Assembly (NCBI GenBank): GCA_937132145.1
Contig: CAKZNY010000025.1
Location: 1 to 10,641 of the forward strand
DNA: 10,641 bases
Source of the DNA: an uncultured Paracoccaceae bacterium
Lineage (GTDB): Bacteria; Pseudomonadota; Alphaproteobacteria; Rhodobacterales; Rhodobacteraceae
Reading direction: 5' to 3'
The notes under the pieces are model-generated. The model made no database searches. It worked only from the letters and a program-made list of their open reading frames with translations, and was not told the DNA's origin. Positions 1 to 6,584 of the stretch are shown in pieces (within the stretch, counting starts at the first letter, position 1; every line of letters begins with the position of its first letter). A program made the translations under genes and the position numbers.

Positions 1-617
1 TGCAGGAAGAAGGCGGGGCCATCAAAGGCCGCCTCGGGCAGGTCGGCGGGGAAGTCGAGCAGGGGGGCCATGTTGGCCGCCAGCGCCGCGAGGTTGATGC
101 GCCAGCTTGCGCGGCCTTCCTCGACCACGAGGTTCTGCAGCAGGAAGCTGCGCAGCATCGGCTCGGGGATCGCTTCGGCCAGCGTCGGGTCGGCATCCGA
201 GCGCCGGGTGACGCGGGCAAGGTCCACCGCCTGCATCGCCTCGATGTAGTTCAGGTGGGAATGGCTGTGCGCCACCGGCGCGATGTCGGCGACGATCAGC
301 CCCGCCAGCAGCTCCGGGCGCGACAGCGCCAGGGTCATCGCCGCCTTGCCGCCCATCGAGTGCCCCAGCACATCGACTTTCCCGCCACTGCTCTCAATCA
401 CCCGTGCAAGGTCACCAGCCATGTCACTATACGTGTTCGACGCCGCCCGAAACGAGCCGCCGTGATTGCGCATATCCACCGCAATCACCTGCCGCCCGTC
501 CGCCAGACGTTTCGCCAAAACACCCCAGTTTCGCGCCGTCCCGAACAGCCCGTGTGCAATCAAAAGCGGAGTGCCAGTGCCCCCACCATTGCTGACAGTA
601 TTCAGAATTTCAGTCAT
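1..617 (-). CDS. YbfF-type alpha/beta hydrolase (esterase), C-terminus cut by window edge
   Basis: This is a serine hydrolase of the alpha/beta-fold YbfF/ABHD11 group, probably a cytoplasmic esterase on short acyl esters or thioesters; the natural substrate is not evident. About 205 codons are visible and the 3' end lies beyond base 1. Seen in the translation: the oxyanion-side HGLFG motif at residues 22-26, VDMRNHG at 47-53, the nucleophile elbow GHSMGG with Ser87 (bases 357-359), and the likely catalytic Asp111 in VADIAP. The catalytic His is expected at around residue 206 or later, outside the window. The start is the ATG at 615-617, 14 bp after the stop of the alcohol dehydrogenase gene, so the two are probably co-transcribed. 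Oddity: codons after about residue 85 are far richer in GC (about 71%, nearly all G/C third positions) than the N-terminal part (about 60%) and the neighbouring genes. Confidence 0.88.
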   Translation of the reverse strand, partial: MTEILNTVSNGGGTGTPLLIAHGLFGTARNWGVLAKRLADGRQVIAVDMRNHGGSFRAASNTYSDMAGDLARVIESSGGKVDVLGHSMGGKAAMTLALSRPELLAGLIVADIAPVAHSHSHLNYIEAMQAVDLARVTRRSDADPTLAEAIPEPMLRSFLLQNLVVEEGRASWRINLAALAANMAPLLDFPADLPEAAFDGPAFFL

Positions 618-631
618 GCTATTTCCCTAGA

Positions 632-1774
632 TCACCACGCCGCGCGATATATATTCAAGGCGTCAGCCTCGCTTACTTCACGCGGGTTATTAACCAAAAG
701 CCGCGACTGCACCATAGCATCTTTTGCCATCCTTTCGCAGGCCTCTTCAGGGATGCCGACATCGCGCAATCGCGGCGGTAACCCGACCTTTGCCGACAGA
801 TCGCTCAGACGCTCAATAAACTCCGCACAGACCGCTTGCACCCCTTGTTCCGTGTCAATATCAGGAAATACATGCGGTGCCAATTCAGCATATTCCGCAC
901 CACATTCCGGCGCATTAAACCGCATGACTTGTGCCAAAATAAGCGCATTCGACAGCCCGTGGGGAACATGAAAAATCCCGCCAATCGGATAGGCCAAAGC
1001 ATGCACCGCAGCCACAGGCGAATTGGCAAACGCCATCCCCGCCAGCATCGACCCCATCAGCATCGCACCGCGCGCCTCAAGGTCATCGCCATGTGTCACG
1101 GCCCGCTCGATATTGGCCCCCAAAAGGTCCAGCGCCTGCACCGCCAACATCTTCGACATCGGATTGTTATTCGCGTTGCGCGAGGTGTACGCTTCAATCG
1201 CGTGCACCATCGCATCAATTCCCGTAGCGGCCGTAATCGCAGGCGGCAAACCAACCGTCAATTCAGGGTCCAAAATCGCAACATCCGGCAGAATAATGGC
1301 CGAGGAAACCCCGCGTTTCTCTTCCGCGCCGATCGTGATAATCGCCACCGGAGTCACCTCCGAGCCAGTGCCCGCAGTCGTTGGCACTAACACCAGAGGC
1401 AACCGAGGCCCCTTGGCATTTCCGACACCCCACGCCTCGTCCAGATTTTCACCTGACCCCAGCAACAAAGCCGCCAGTTTCGCCACATCCATCGACGAGC
1501 CACCACCGAGGCCAATAACCCCCGTAACCCCTTCAGCTCGCCCGAACTCAACGGCGTTCATTAGCGTTTCTAACGATGGATCCGCCTCCACCGCATCAAA
1601 AATCACTACCCGACCGTCAAGCGTCTTTTCCACACTCGCCGTGATCCCTAAATTCCGCAGCCCTTTGTCGGTAATCAACAGCACCTTCGCGCCCAGATTG
1701 TCAAACTGAGCCTCCGCCAGTGCCCCGTCTGAAAACCGAATTTCCGCCGTAGTGTTAAACGAAAATGTTTGCAT
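632..1774 (-). CDS. Iron-containing alcohol dehydrogenase (group III)
   Basis: An NAD(P)-dependent oxidoreductase of the Fe-ADH family (FucO/YiaY/AdhB-like), 380 aa, the usual family length; it should interconvert an alcohol and an aldehyde in the cytoplasm. Visible motifs: the nucleotide-binding GLGGGSSMDVAK at residues 88-99, PTTAGTGSE at 131-139, and four candidate metal ligands Asp187, His191, His258 and His272, whose D-x3-H and H-x13-H spacings match FucO. An additional His269 lies in the FHVPHG segment. The ATG at 1772-1774 is chosen because GGAGG (complement of 1780-1784) sits at ideal spacing; a TTG at 1790-1792 would extend it by six residues but has no comparable site. The gene is first in a likely operon with the downstream hydrolase. 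Substrate cannot be told from sequence; an alcohol beside an esterase suggests ester breakdown, which is inference only. Confidence 0.93.
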   Translation of the reverse strand: MQTFSFNTTAEIRFSDGALAEAQFDNLGAKVLLITDKGLRNLGITASVEKTLDGRVVIFDAVEADPSLETLMNAVEFGRAEGVTGVIGLGGGSSMDVAKLAALLLGSGENLDEAWGVGNAKGPRLPLVLVPTTAGTGSEVTPVAIITIGAEEKRGVSSAIILPDVAILDPELTVGLPPAITAATGIDAMVHAIEAYTSRNANNNPMSKMLAVQALDLLGANIERAVTHGDDLEARGAMLMGSMLAGMAFANSPVAAVHALAYPIGGIFHVPHGLSNALILAQVMRFNAPECGAEYAELAPHVFPDIDTEQGVQAVCAEFIERLSDLSAKVGLPPRLRDVGIPEEACERMAKDAMVQSRLLVNNPREVSEADALNIYRAAW

Positions 1775-1812
1775 GATAACCTCCAGATACAACCTTTTTT
1801 CTCCTTTAAAAA

Positions 1813-1842
1813 ATCATACCGATTCGTCTCATGCAACCTCAA
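1813..1842 (-). promoter_or_regulatory. Putative sigma70-type promoter for the alcohol dehydrogenase gene
   Basis: Read on the minus strand, TTGAGG (complement of 1837-1842) and TATGAT (complement of 1813-1818) are separated by 18 bp, matching 4/6 and 5/6 consensus bases. Transcription would begin near 1806, leaving a leader of roughly 30 nt before the ATG at 1774 with its GGAGG site. Found by eye. Confidence 0.5.
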
Positions 1843-1886
1843 TCGTTAACCAAACACACCAGAATCCTTAATCTTTCGATCTAATT

Positions 1887-1929
1887 CGCCACATTTTCGC
1901 CATATTTCACCCGGTTTCCCGCCACATTT
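1887..1929. repeat. Phased 10-bp direct repeats in divergent intergenic region
   Basis: CGCCACATTT occurs at 1887-1896 and exactly again at 1920-1929, with a one-mismatch copy CGCCATATTT at 1898-1907. The starts are 11 and 22 bp apart, so the copies would face the same side of the helix; the 11-bp slot between the second and third copies holds only a weak resemblance. The block lies upstream of both divergent promoter candidates. It could be a multimeric operator, but no regulator gene is adjacent. Confidence 0.5.
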
Positions 1930-1961
1930 AGCGTTAATTTTATGAACAACACCGGATAATT

Positions 1962-1990
1962 TTGACCTCCGCTTTTTGCTCTGTTACTTT
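1962..1990 (+). promoter_or_regulatory. Putative promoter for the secreted Asn-rich protein gene
   Basis: TTGACC at 1962-1967 matches the -35 consensus at 5/6 and is followed after 17 bp by TACTTT (1985-1990), a weak -10. Transcription would start near 1997, about 25 nt before the ATG at 2022. The strong -35 with poor -10 would fit an activated promoter, but this is a by-eye call. Confidence 0.35.
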
Positions 1991-2021
1991 TCAAGCACCA
2001 GTTTTGTTTAGGACCCGTTAT

Positions 2022-2624
2022 ATGAAACGTTACTTCCAGTCATCAGTTTCCGCTTTGGCCATGAGTGCATTGGTCATGAGCAGTGTTGTCGTTGCTACAA
2101 TTAGCATCACCGCCGCGCCGGCCTTTTCACAAAGCAGCAATGCCAACAGTAACGCAAATAACAATCGTGGCGGCAGCCGCAATAACGGGCGCGGTCCCGC
2201 GGCATCGTCTCTAGGGGCGCGGAATGCGGCTATTACAAACGCGAATGCGTTAGCTAATGCAGATACGAATTTGCCCGTTGGAATGATTGCAATCTATAAA
2301 CTGGCGGTTGAAGCAACGGCAGAAGCCGCGGGATTGGTTGAAGCTGCGCAAGCCGCTTATGATGCCTTTCCGCTGGCGCAATTCGATGGCGCGGGCTTTA
2401 TGTCTGTCTACGAAACATACCAGGATTACTTGGCTGCGACCGATCCTGTGGCAGACCCGAAAGAAACCTTCCATTGGGAAACTCTGAAATCTTTGCAAGA
2501 TACGATTGACGAAGCCCTAATCGCCGAGGAAGCCGCTAAAGAATTTGAGGCCGAGGCACTGTTGTTAGCCGCAAACAAAGTGACAAATGAAGACGTCATA
2601 GCTGCTCTTTGGGATATGCTGTAA
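2022..2624 (+). CDS. Secreted Asn-rich/helical protein of unknown function
   Basis: I cannot assign a function to this 200-aa protein. Residues 1 to about 35 form a signal peptide: a basic start (MKRYF), a hydrophobic stretch, then AAPAFS with likely cleavage near it. It is followed by a low-complexity linker rich in Asn, Ser, Gly and Arg (about residues 37-60), and then by an Ala/Glu-rich, probably alpha-helical domain to the C-terminus. There is no Cys in the mature part and no catalytic motif I recognise. The segment LGARNAAITNANALANA followed by an LPVGMIAIYKLAVEA-like helix resembles small exported hypothetical proteins seen in other Rhodobacteraceae (recalled, not searched). The start at 2022 is preferred because AGGA at 2010-2013 is 8 bp upstream and the signal peptide begins there; an upstream in-frame TTG at 1962 coincides with the putative -35 box. 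It stands alone, divergent from the dehydrogenase. Confidence 0.8.
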   Translation: MKRYFQSSVSALAMSALVMSSVVVATISITAAPAFSQSSNANSNANNNRGGSRNNGRGPAASSLGARNAAITNANALANADTNLPVGMIAIYKLAVEATAEAAGLVEAAQAAYDAFPLAQFDGAGFMSVYETYQDYLAATDPVADPKETFHWETLKSLQDTIDEALIAEEAAKEFEAEALLLAANKVTNEDVIAALWDML

Positions 2625-2649
2625 ATCTAATCCGCGCCAATTTTCAGCG

Positions 2650-2720
2650 TGTGGTTTTTTAATGTACGGCATTACTCCTTACGAACATCCGCACCGCTTG
2701 CCCTGCCCGTAAAAACCACA
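2650..2720. repeat. Inverted repeat in the argG leader region
   Basis: TGTGGTTTTT at 2650-2659 is perfectly complementary to AAAAACCACA at 2711-2720, with 51 bases between the arms. The pair occupies the 135-bp gap between the secreted protein gene and argG. The left arm ends in six T's, as in the tail of a terminator, but no GC-rich stem precedes it. If transcribed, the arms could close a long-range stem in the argG leader. A 10-bp match at this distance can also arise by chance. Confidence 0.35.
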
Positions 2721-2759
2721 TAAACGCGGCGGTGACGCAATATCTCTCGGAGAATCCCC

Positions 2760-3995
2760 ATGTCTGATGCAGCTTTCAAACCTAAAAAAGTCGTCCTTGC
2801 CTATTCTGGCGGTCTGGACACCTCGATCATTCTGAAATGGTTGCAAATGGAATACGGTTGCGAAGTGATAACTTTCACGGCTGATCTGGGCCAAGGCGAA
2901 GAGCTGGATCCGGCACGTGCCAAAGCCGAGCTGCTGGGGATTAAGCCCGAAAACATCCATATTGAGGATGTTCGCGAAGAATTCGTTCGTGATTTTGTCT
3001 TCCCGATGTTTCGCGCCAACGCGGTTTACGAAGGGTTGTACCTGCTGGGTACGGCCATCGCGCGGCCCCTGATTTCCAAACGTCTGGTCGAGATTGCAGC
3101 TGAATGTGGTGCTGATGCGATCGCGCACGGGGCGACAGGCAAAGGCAACGATCAGGTCCGTTTCGAGCTAAGCGCTTATGCGTTAAATCCCGACATCAAG
3201 GTCATCGCTCCTTGGCGCATATGGGATCTTTCCAGCCGCACCAAACTTCTTGAATTCGCGGAAAAGAACCAGATACCTATCGCGAAAGACAAACGCGGCG
3301 AGGCTCCGTTTTCTGTTGATGCCAACCTGCTGCACACATCGTCTGAAGGTAAAGTTCTGGAAGACCCCGCGATCGAGGCCCCCGATTACGTCTATCAGCG
3401 CACCGTCGCGCCCGAAGATGCCCCGAACACACCGGAGTACATCGAAATCACCTATAAACAGGGTGATCCCGTTGCCCTGAATGGCAAAACCCTGTCGCCC
3501 GCCGAAATGCTGACCGCCTTGAACGCGCTTGGCGGCAAGCACGGCATTGGCCGTCTTGATCTGGTCGAGGGGCGTTTCGTTGGCATGAAGTCGCGCGGAA
3601 TTTACGAAACTCCGGGTGGCACAATCATGTTGGAGGCGCATCGCGGCATCGAATCCATCACGCTGGATCGCGGCGCGGCGCATCTGAAAGACGAGCTTAT
3701 GCCGAAGTATGCGGAGCTGATCTACAACGGTTTCTGGTTCTCGCCTGAACGCGAGATGTTGCAGGCCCTTATCGACACCAGCCAGCAACACGTCACCGGA
3801 ACTGTACGCTTAAAGCTGTACAAAGGTATGGTGCAAACCGTTGGCCGCTGGTCTGACCACACGCTTTATTCCGAAGAACACGTGACGTTCGAGGATGATG
3901 CCGGTGCATACGATCAAAAAGATGCCGCTGGCTTCATCATGATCAATGCACTTCGTTTGAAATTGCTGGCAGCGCGTGACAAACGTGTAAAATAA
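2760..3995 (+). CDS. argG: Argininosuccinate synthase
   Basis: Catalyses ATP-dependent condensation of citrulline and aspartate to argininosuccinate, the penultimate step of arginine biosynthesis, in the cytoplasm. The 411-aa length fits the common bacterial ArgG type. Visible hallmarks are the N-type ATP pyrophosphatase P-loop AYSGGLDTS at residues 14-22, the [14 protein letters not shown] segment at 123-136 that contacts citrulline and aspartate, and the conserved APWR segment shortly after. The start at 2760 has GGAG at 2749-2752, 7 bp upstream. No other arg gene is in the window, so it appears to be a single-gene unit or to run into the downstream DUF3592 gene. I see no convincing promoter in the preceding 135 bp, which contain a 10-bp inverted repeat. 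Confidence 0.98.
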   Translation: MSDAAFKPKKVVLAYSGGLDTSIILKWLQMEYGCEVITFTADLGQGEELDPARAKAELLGIKPENIHIEDVREEFVRDFVFPMFRANAVYEGLYLLGTAIARPLISKRLVEIAAECGADAIAHGATGKGNDQVRFELSAYALNPDIKVIAPWRIWDLSSRTKLLEFAEKNQIPIAKDKRGEAPFSVDANLLHTSSEGKVLEDPAIEAPDYVYQRTVAPEDAPNTPEYIEITYKQGDPVALNGKTLSPAEMLTALNALGGKHGIGRLDLVEGRFVGMKSRGIYETPGGTIMLEAHRGIESITLDRGAAHLKDELMPKYAELIYNGFWFSPEREMLQALIDTSQQHVTGTVRLKLYKGMVQTVGRWSDHTLYSEEHVTFEDDAGAYDQKDAAGFIMINALRLKLLAARDKRVK

Positions 3996-3996
3996 C

Positions 3997-4041
3997 TTAT
4001 CCTCGAACCAAGGCAATAAATACGCCCTTGCTCGAGGATAA
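3997..4041 (+). promoter_or_regulatory. Hairpin enclosing the ribosome binding site of the DUF3592 gene
   Basis: TTATCCTCGA at 3997-4006 pairs perfectly with TCGAGGATAA at 4032-4041, and an inner stem CAAGG (4009-4013)/CCTTG (4026-4030) extends it after a small 2x1 internal loop; the apical loop is 4014-4025. The GAGGA at 4034-4038, correctly spaced from the ATG at 4045, lies wholly inside the right arm. It begins one base after the argG stop codon. No T-tract follows on either strand, so it is a poor classical terminator; translational control or 3'-end protection of argG mRNA is possible. Confidence 0.65.
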
Positions 4042-4044
4042 AAG

Positions 4045-4650
4045 ATGTCGAATTTCCCAACCAAAAAACCAAAAGCAGGGGCGCGTGTCGTTCGGGTTAT
4101 CTTTACGGTACTTGGATTGTTGTTGCTTGTCTTTGGCGGACTCGTGACCGTAGCCAGCTATGACTTTGTTGATAACTCAGCCGTAACAACAGGCAGAGTG
4201 GTTTCAGTCGAAGTTGATTACAGCGGCGACAGCGTGTCCTACAAACCAACGATCAGATTTCTGGATCAATACGGCCGAAAACACCGCAGCGAGACTTTAA
4301 TGTCTTCGTCCAACTACAATTTCTCACGAAACCAGAGCGTCGAGGTACGTTACGACTTGCGCGATCCATCGTCCTTGCGAATGAACACTTGGTTTGCCAT
4401 TTGGGGGATCGGCTTTATCATTCTGGGCGCGGGTGCAGCGTTGCTGTTCATATCGCGATTCATTGGCCGGAAAGTTCGACAAACCCGCAAGATCATCGTT
4501 GAAGAGGGCTCTGCGGCCGAAATCGAAGTTACTTTCGCCGAGCATTTATTCGACGAGGCACAAAAACCTTCTGGAGCGGTCTTATGGAAACGCCGAAACC
4601 ACGACAAAGAACCCGGCTACCAGCCAACCGTCCGTAAACGGCGGCGGTAG
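4045..4650 (+). CDS. DUF3592-type two-TM membrane protein
   Basis: A 201-aa inner-membrane protein of unknown function with the layout of DUF3592 proteins. A basic N-terminus (to about residue 16) leads into TM1 (about 17-38); a beta-rich domain of about 75 residues follows, with the typical GRVVSV, YKPTIRF and VEVRYDLRDPSSLR elements; TM2 is at about 115-138. The remaining 60 residues are a charged tail ending in a basic VRKRRR cluster. The positive-inside rule would place both termini in the cytoplasm and the central domain in the periplasm. The ATG at 4045 has GAGGA 6 bp upstream, but that site is in the arm of a strong hairpin. The gene follows argG by 49 bp on the same strand, and its stop is only 13 bp from the convergent aminotransferase stop. 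Its relation to arginine synthesis is unclear. Confidence 0.82.
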   Translation: MSNFPTKKPKAGARVVRVIFTVLGLLLLVFGGLVTVASYDFVDNSAVTTGRVVSVEVDYSGDSVSYKPTIRFLDQYGRKHRSETLMSSSNYNFSRNQSVEVRYDLRDPSSLRMNTWFAIWGIGFIILGAGAALLFISRFIGRKVRQTRKIIVEEGSAAEIEVTFAEHLFDEAQKPSGAVLWKRRNHDKEPGYQPTVRKRRR

Positions 4651-4663
4651 CGGGCCTTGCATC

Positions 4664-5791
4664 CTAAAGAACTTTATCCAACGCAGCCTCTAGGCTTGCC
4701 ACTGTGCGGTCCACATTGTGCAATTTATCCAGACCAAACAGGCCAAGACGGAAAGTTTTATACCCTTCGGGTTCGTCACACATCAGCGGTACTCCGGCAG
4801 CAATTTGCATGCCCAAGGCGGCGAATTTTTTGCCGTTCTGAACCTCTGGATCGCTGGTATAACTGACAACGACACCCGGAGCCTCGAACCCAGTGGCTGC
4901 AACCGATTCAATGCCACGTGCTTTGAGCATGGCGCGAACTTTGTCGCCCAGTTCCTGTTGCTCTGCCCGCACCTTATCGAAACCATATTCTGCCGTTTCC
5001 AGCATGGTGTCCCGAAAGGATTTCAGCGCATCGGTGGGAAGCGTGGCGTGGTAGGCATGGCCGCCGCCCTCGTAAGCCTCCATAATTTGCAACCATTTTT
5101 TGAGATCACAAGCGAAGCTGGAGGACGTTGTTTCATCAATCCGCGCCCGCGCTTCAGCACTTAACATGACCAGCGCGGCGGCGGGTGAGGCGCTCCAACC
5201 TTTCTGCGGGGCAGAAATCAGAACATCGACACCCGTCGCCTTCATATCCACCCAGATTGTACCCGAAGCGATGCAATCCAGAACCATCAGCCCGCCAACC
5301 TCATGTGCGGCATCGGCAAGTTGTTTGATATAGTCGTCCGGCAAAATTATCCCCGAGGATGTCTCTACGTGCGGCGCAAACACCATCGCGGGGCGTTCTT
5401 CATGGATCTTCGCCACAGCCTCAGCGATCGGGAACGGTGCGAAGGGCGCGGTGATGGAATTGCCCGCTTGGCGCGCCTTCAAAACGGTGTGATCCGACAC
5501 GATCCCGCCCATCTCAAAGATCTGCGTCCAGCGATATGAAAACCAGCCGTTCCGAATGACCAGCGCCTTTTGATCGGTGGCAAACTGACGCGCAACCGCC
5601 TCCATCCCGTAAGTGCCACCACCCGGAACCACAATAACCGAGGCCGCATTGTAGACCCCCTTCAGCGTGTCGGAAATATCCAGCATCACCCGCTGAAATT
5701 TGGCTGACATGTGGTTCAGCGAGCGGTCGGTGAACACCACCGAGAATTCGAGTAGGCCGTCAGGGTCGACGTTTGGTAATAGTCCAGGCAT
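4664..5791 (-). CDS. Class V PLP-dependent aminotransferase (serine/alanine-glyoxylate type)
   Basis: A 375-aa fold-type I PLP enzyme of the class V family, closest in style to alanine/serine-glyoxylate and related aminotransferases; the exact amino donor cannot be read from sequence. Visible are the phosphate-binding loop PGGGTYGMEA at about 56-65, the substrate-side HVETSSG at 141-147, Asp172 (LDCIAS) that would contact the pyridine nitrogen, and the PLP-binding Lys197 in SAPQKGWSASP. The Arg in FRLGLFG near the C-terminus is a candidate carboxylate binder. The start is the ATG at 5789-5791, with GGAG (complement of 5798-5801) 6 bp upstream; the TTG at 5801-5803 overlaps that site and is rejected. 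It is transcribed divergently from msrA across about 150 bp and convergently with the DUF3592 gene. Confidence 0.92.
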   Translation of the reverse strand: MPGLLPNVDPDGLLEFSVVFTDRSLNHMSAKFQRVMLDISDTLKGVYNAASVIVVPGGGTYGMEAVARQFATDQKALVIRNGWFSYRWTQIFEMGGIVSDHTVLKARQAGNSITAPFAPFPIAEAVAKIHEERPAMVFAPHVETSSGIILPDDYIKQLADAAHEVGGLMVLDCIASGTIWVDMKATGVDVLISAPQKGWSASPAAALVMLSAEARARIDETTSSSFACDLKKWLQIMEAYEGGGHAYHATLPTDALKSFRDTMLETAEYGFDKVRAEQQELGDKVRAMLKARGIESVAATGFEAPGVVVSYTSDPEVQNGKKFAALGMQIAAGVPLMCDEPEGYKTFRLGLFGLDKLHNVDRTVASLEAALDKVL

Positions 5792-5944
5792 TTTGATCTC
5801 CAATCAAGTTTGTCAAAGATTTACACGGGAGCGCGGCGAAGGGCCAGAGGGATTTTGATTGAAACATTTCCTCACCGTAACGTTGTTTGCAAGTGAGCGG
5901 CGGCCAAGTGCATGTTGCCAACACATTCAACGAAAGGAATGACT

Positions 5945-6544
5945 ATGAAACTGTTCGCAATGATTGCGCTGATATTCACGACCCTTGGCAGTGTTGGCCA
6001 AGCCAAAGACCTGCAAACCGCAATATTCGCAGGCGGGTGCTTTTGGTGCGTGGAAGCAGATTTCGATTATGTCGATGGCGTCGTCGAAACAATATCCGGC
6101 TACACCGGCGGCACGCTTGCTAACGCTACCTATAAAGAGGTTGGCCGCGGCGATACCGGCCATTACGAGGCCGTAAAGATCACCTTTGACGCACATATCG
6201 TCAGCTACGAGGAATTGTTATATGTGTTCTGGCGCACGATCGACCCAACAGACGCTGGCGGGCAGTTCTGTGATCGTGGCAACCCGTATCGCACAGCCGT
6301 TTTTGCAACCACCGACGCGCAGGCAGCAGCAGCCAAAGCCTCCAAGGCCGCGTTAAACGGGCGCTTAAGCGGGCCTATTGTGACGCCAATTTTAGCCGCC
6401 AGTGATTTTTGGGATGCCGAAGAATATCACCAGAATTTCTACAAAAACCACAAGCTTAAGTATAAATTCTACCGCAGCCGCTGTGGCCGTGATGCCCGTG
6501 TCGTCCAACTTTGGGGTGACGAGGCAATATATGCCAACAAGTAA
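5945..6544 (+). CDS. msrA: Exported peptide methionine-(S)-S-oxide reductase
   Basis: Reduces methionine-S-sulfoxide in proteins. The 199-aa protein starts with a signal peptide (MKLFAMIALIF, cleavage probably after GQA at residue 20), so it should act in the periplasm, where it could repair oxidised envelope proteins. The MsrA domain begins almost at once: GGCFWC with catalytic Cys32, the Tyr-containing SGYTGG at 51-56, GHYEAV at 72-77, GGQFCDRGNPYRTAVF at about 105-120, and WDAEEYHQNF at 156-165. Cys180 in SRCGRDAR is a candidate resolving Cys; Cys35 and Cys109 are also present. The start at 5945 is chosen because AAGGA (5934-5938) is 6 bp upstream; ATGs at 5912 and 5939 are in frame but badly placed. 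A possible promoter is TTGATT (5855-5860) with TAACGT (5878-5883), weak. The electron donor for a periplasmic MsrA is not encoded here. Confidence 0.95.
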   Translation: MKLFAMIALIFTTLGSVGQAKDLQTAIFAGGCFWCVEADFDYVDGVVETISGYTGGTLANATYKEVGRGDTGHYEAVKITFDAHIVSYEELLYVFWRTIDPTDAGGQFCDRGNPYRTAVFATTDAQAAAAKASKAALNGRLSGPIVTPILAASDFWDAEEYHQNFYKNHKLKYKFYRSRCGRDARVVQLWGDEAIYANK

Positions 6545-6549
6545 ATGAT

Positions 6550-6578
6550 TGCCCCCTTTGCACCACGCATCGGGGGCA
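6550..6578. terminator. Bidirectional hairpin between convergent msrA and yggT-family gene
   Basis: TGCCCCC (6550-6556) pairs perfectly with GGGGGCA (6572-6578). The 15-nt loop itself contains TGC/GCA (6559-6561 and 6567-6569) around a 5-nt loop. It fills most of the 40-bp gap between two convergent stops, the expected place for a shared terminator. No clear T-tract follows on either strand, so efficiency is uncertain. Confidence 0.55.
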
Positions 6579-6584
6579 GATCGC

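Noticed and set aside
255..1709. Long plus-strand open frames opposite the hydrolase and alcohol dehydrogenase genes
   Set aside because: Their products are Arg/His/Pro/Ala-rich with no recognisable domain and lie antisense to genes with complete active-site motifs.
1887..1929. CRISPR-like array reading of the direct repeats
   Set aside because: The units are 10 bp with no spacers of CRISPR size and no cas genes nearby; an operator is the better reading.
3183..3791. 202-codon minus-strand open frame within argG
   Set aside because: Wholly antisense to a canonical argG, with no motif or plausible start signal.
5801..5861. 7-bp inverted repeat CAATCAA / TTGATTG in the aminotransferase-msrA intergenic region
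   Set aside because: Short arms 47 bases apart are expected by chance; the left arm abuts the aminotransferase ribosome binding site and nothing else supports an operator.
5912..5944. Earlier in-frame starts for msrA at 5912 and 5939
   Set aside because: The 5912 ATG has no ribosome binding site and would spoil the signal peptide; AAGGA directly abuts the 5939 ATG but is ideally spaced for 5945.
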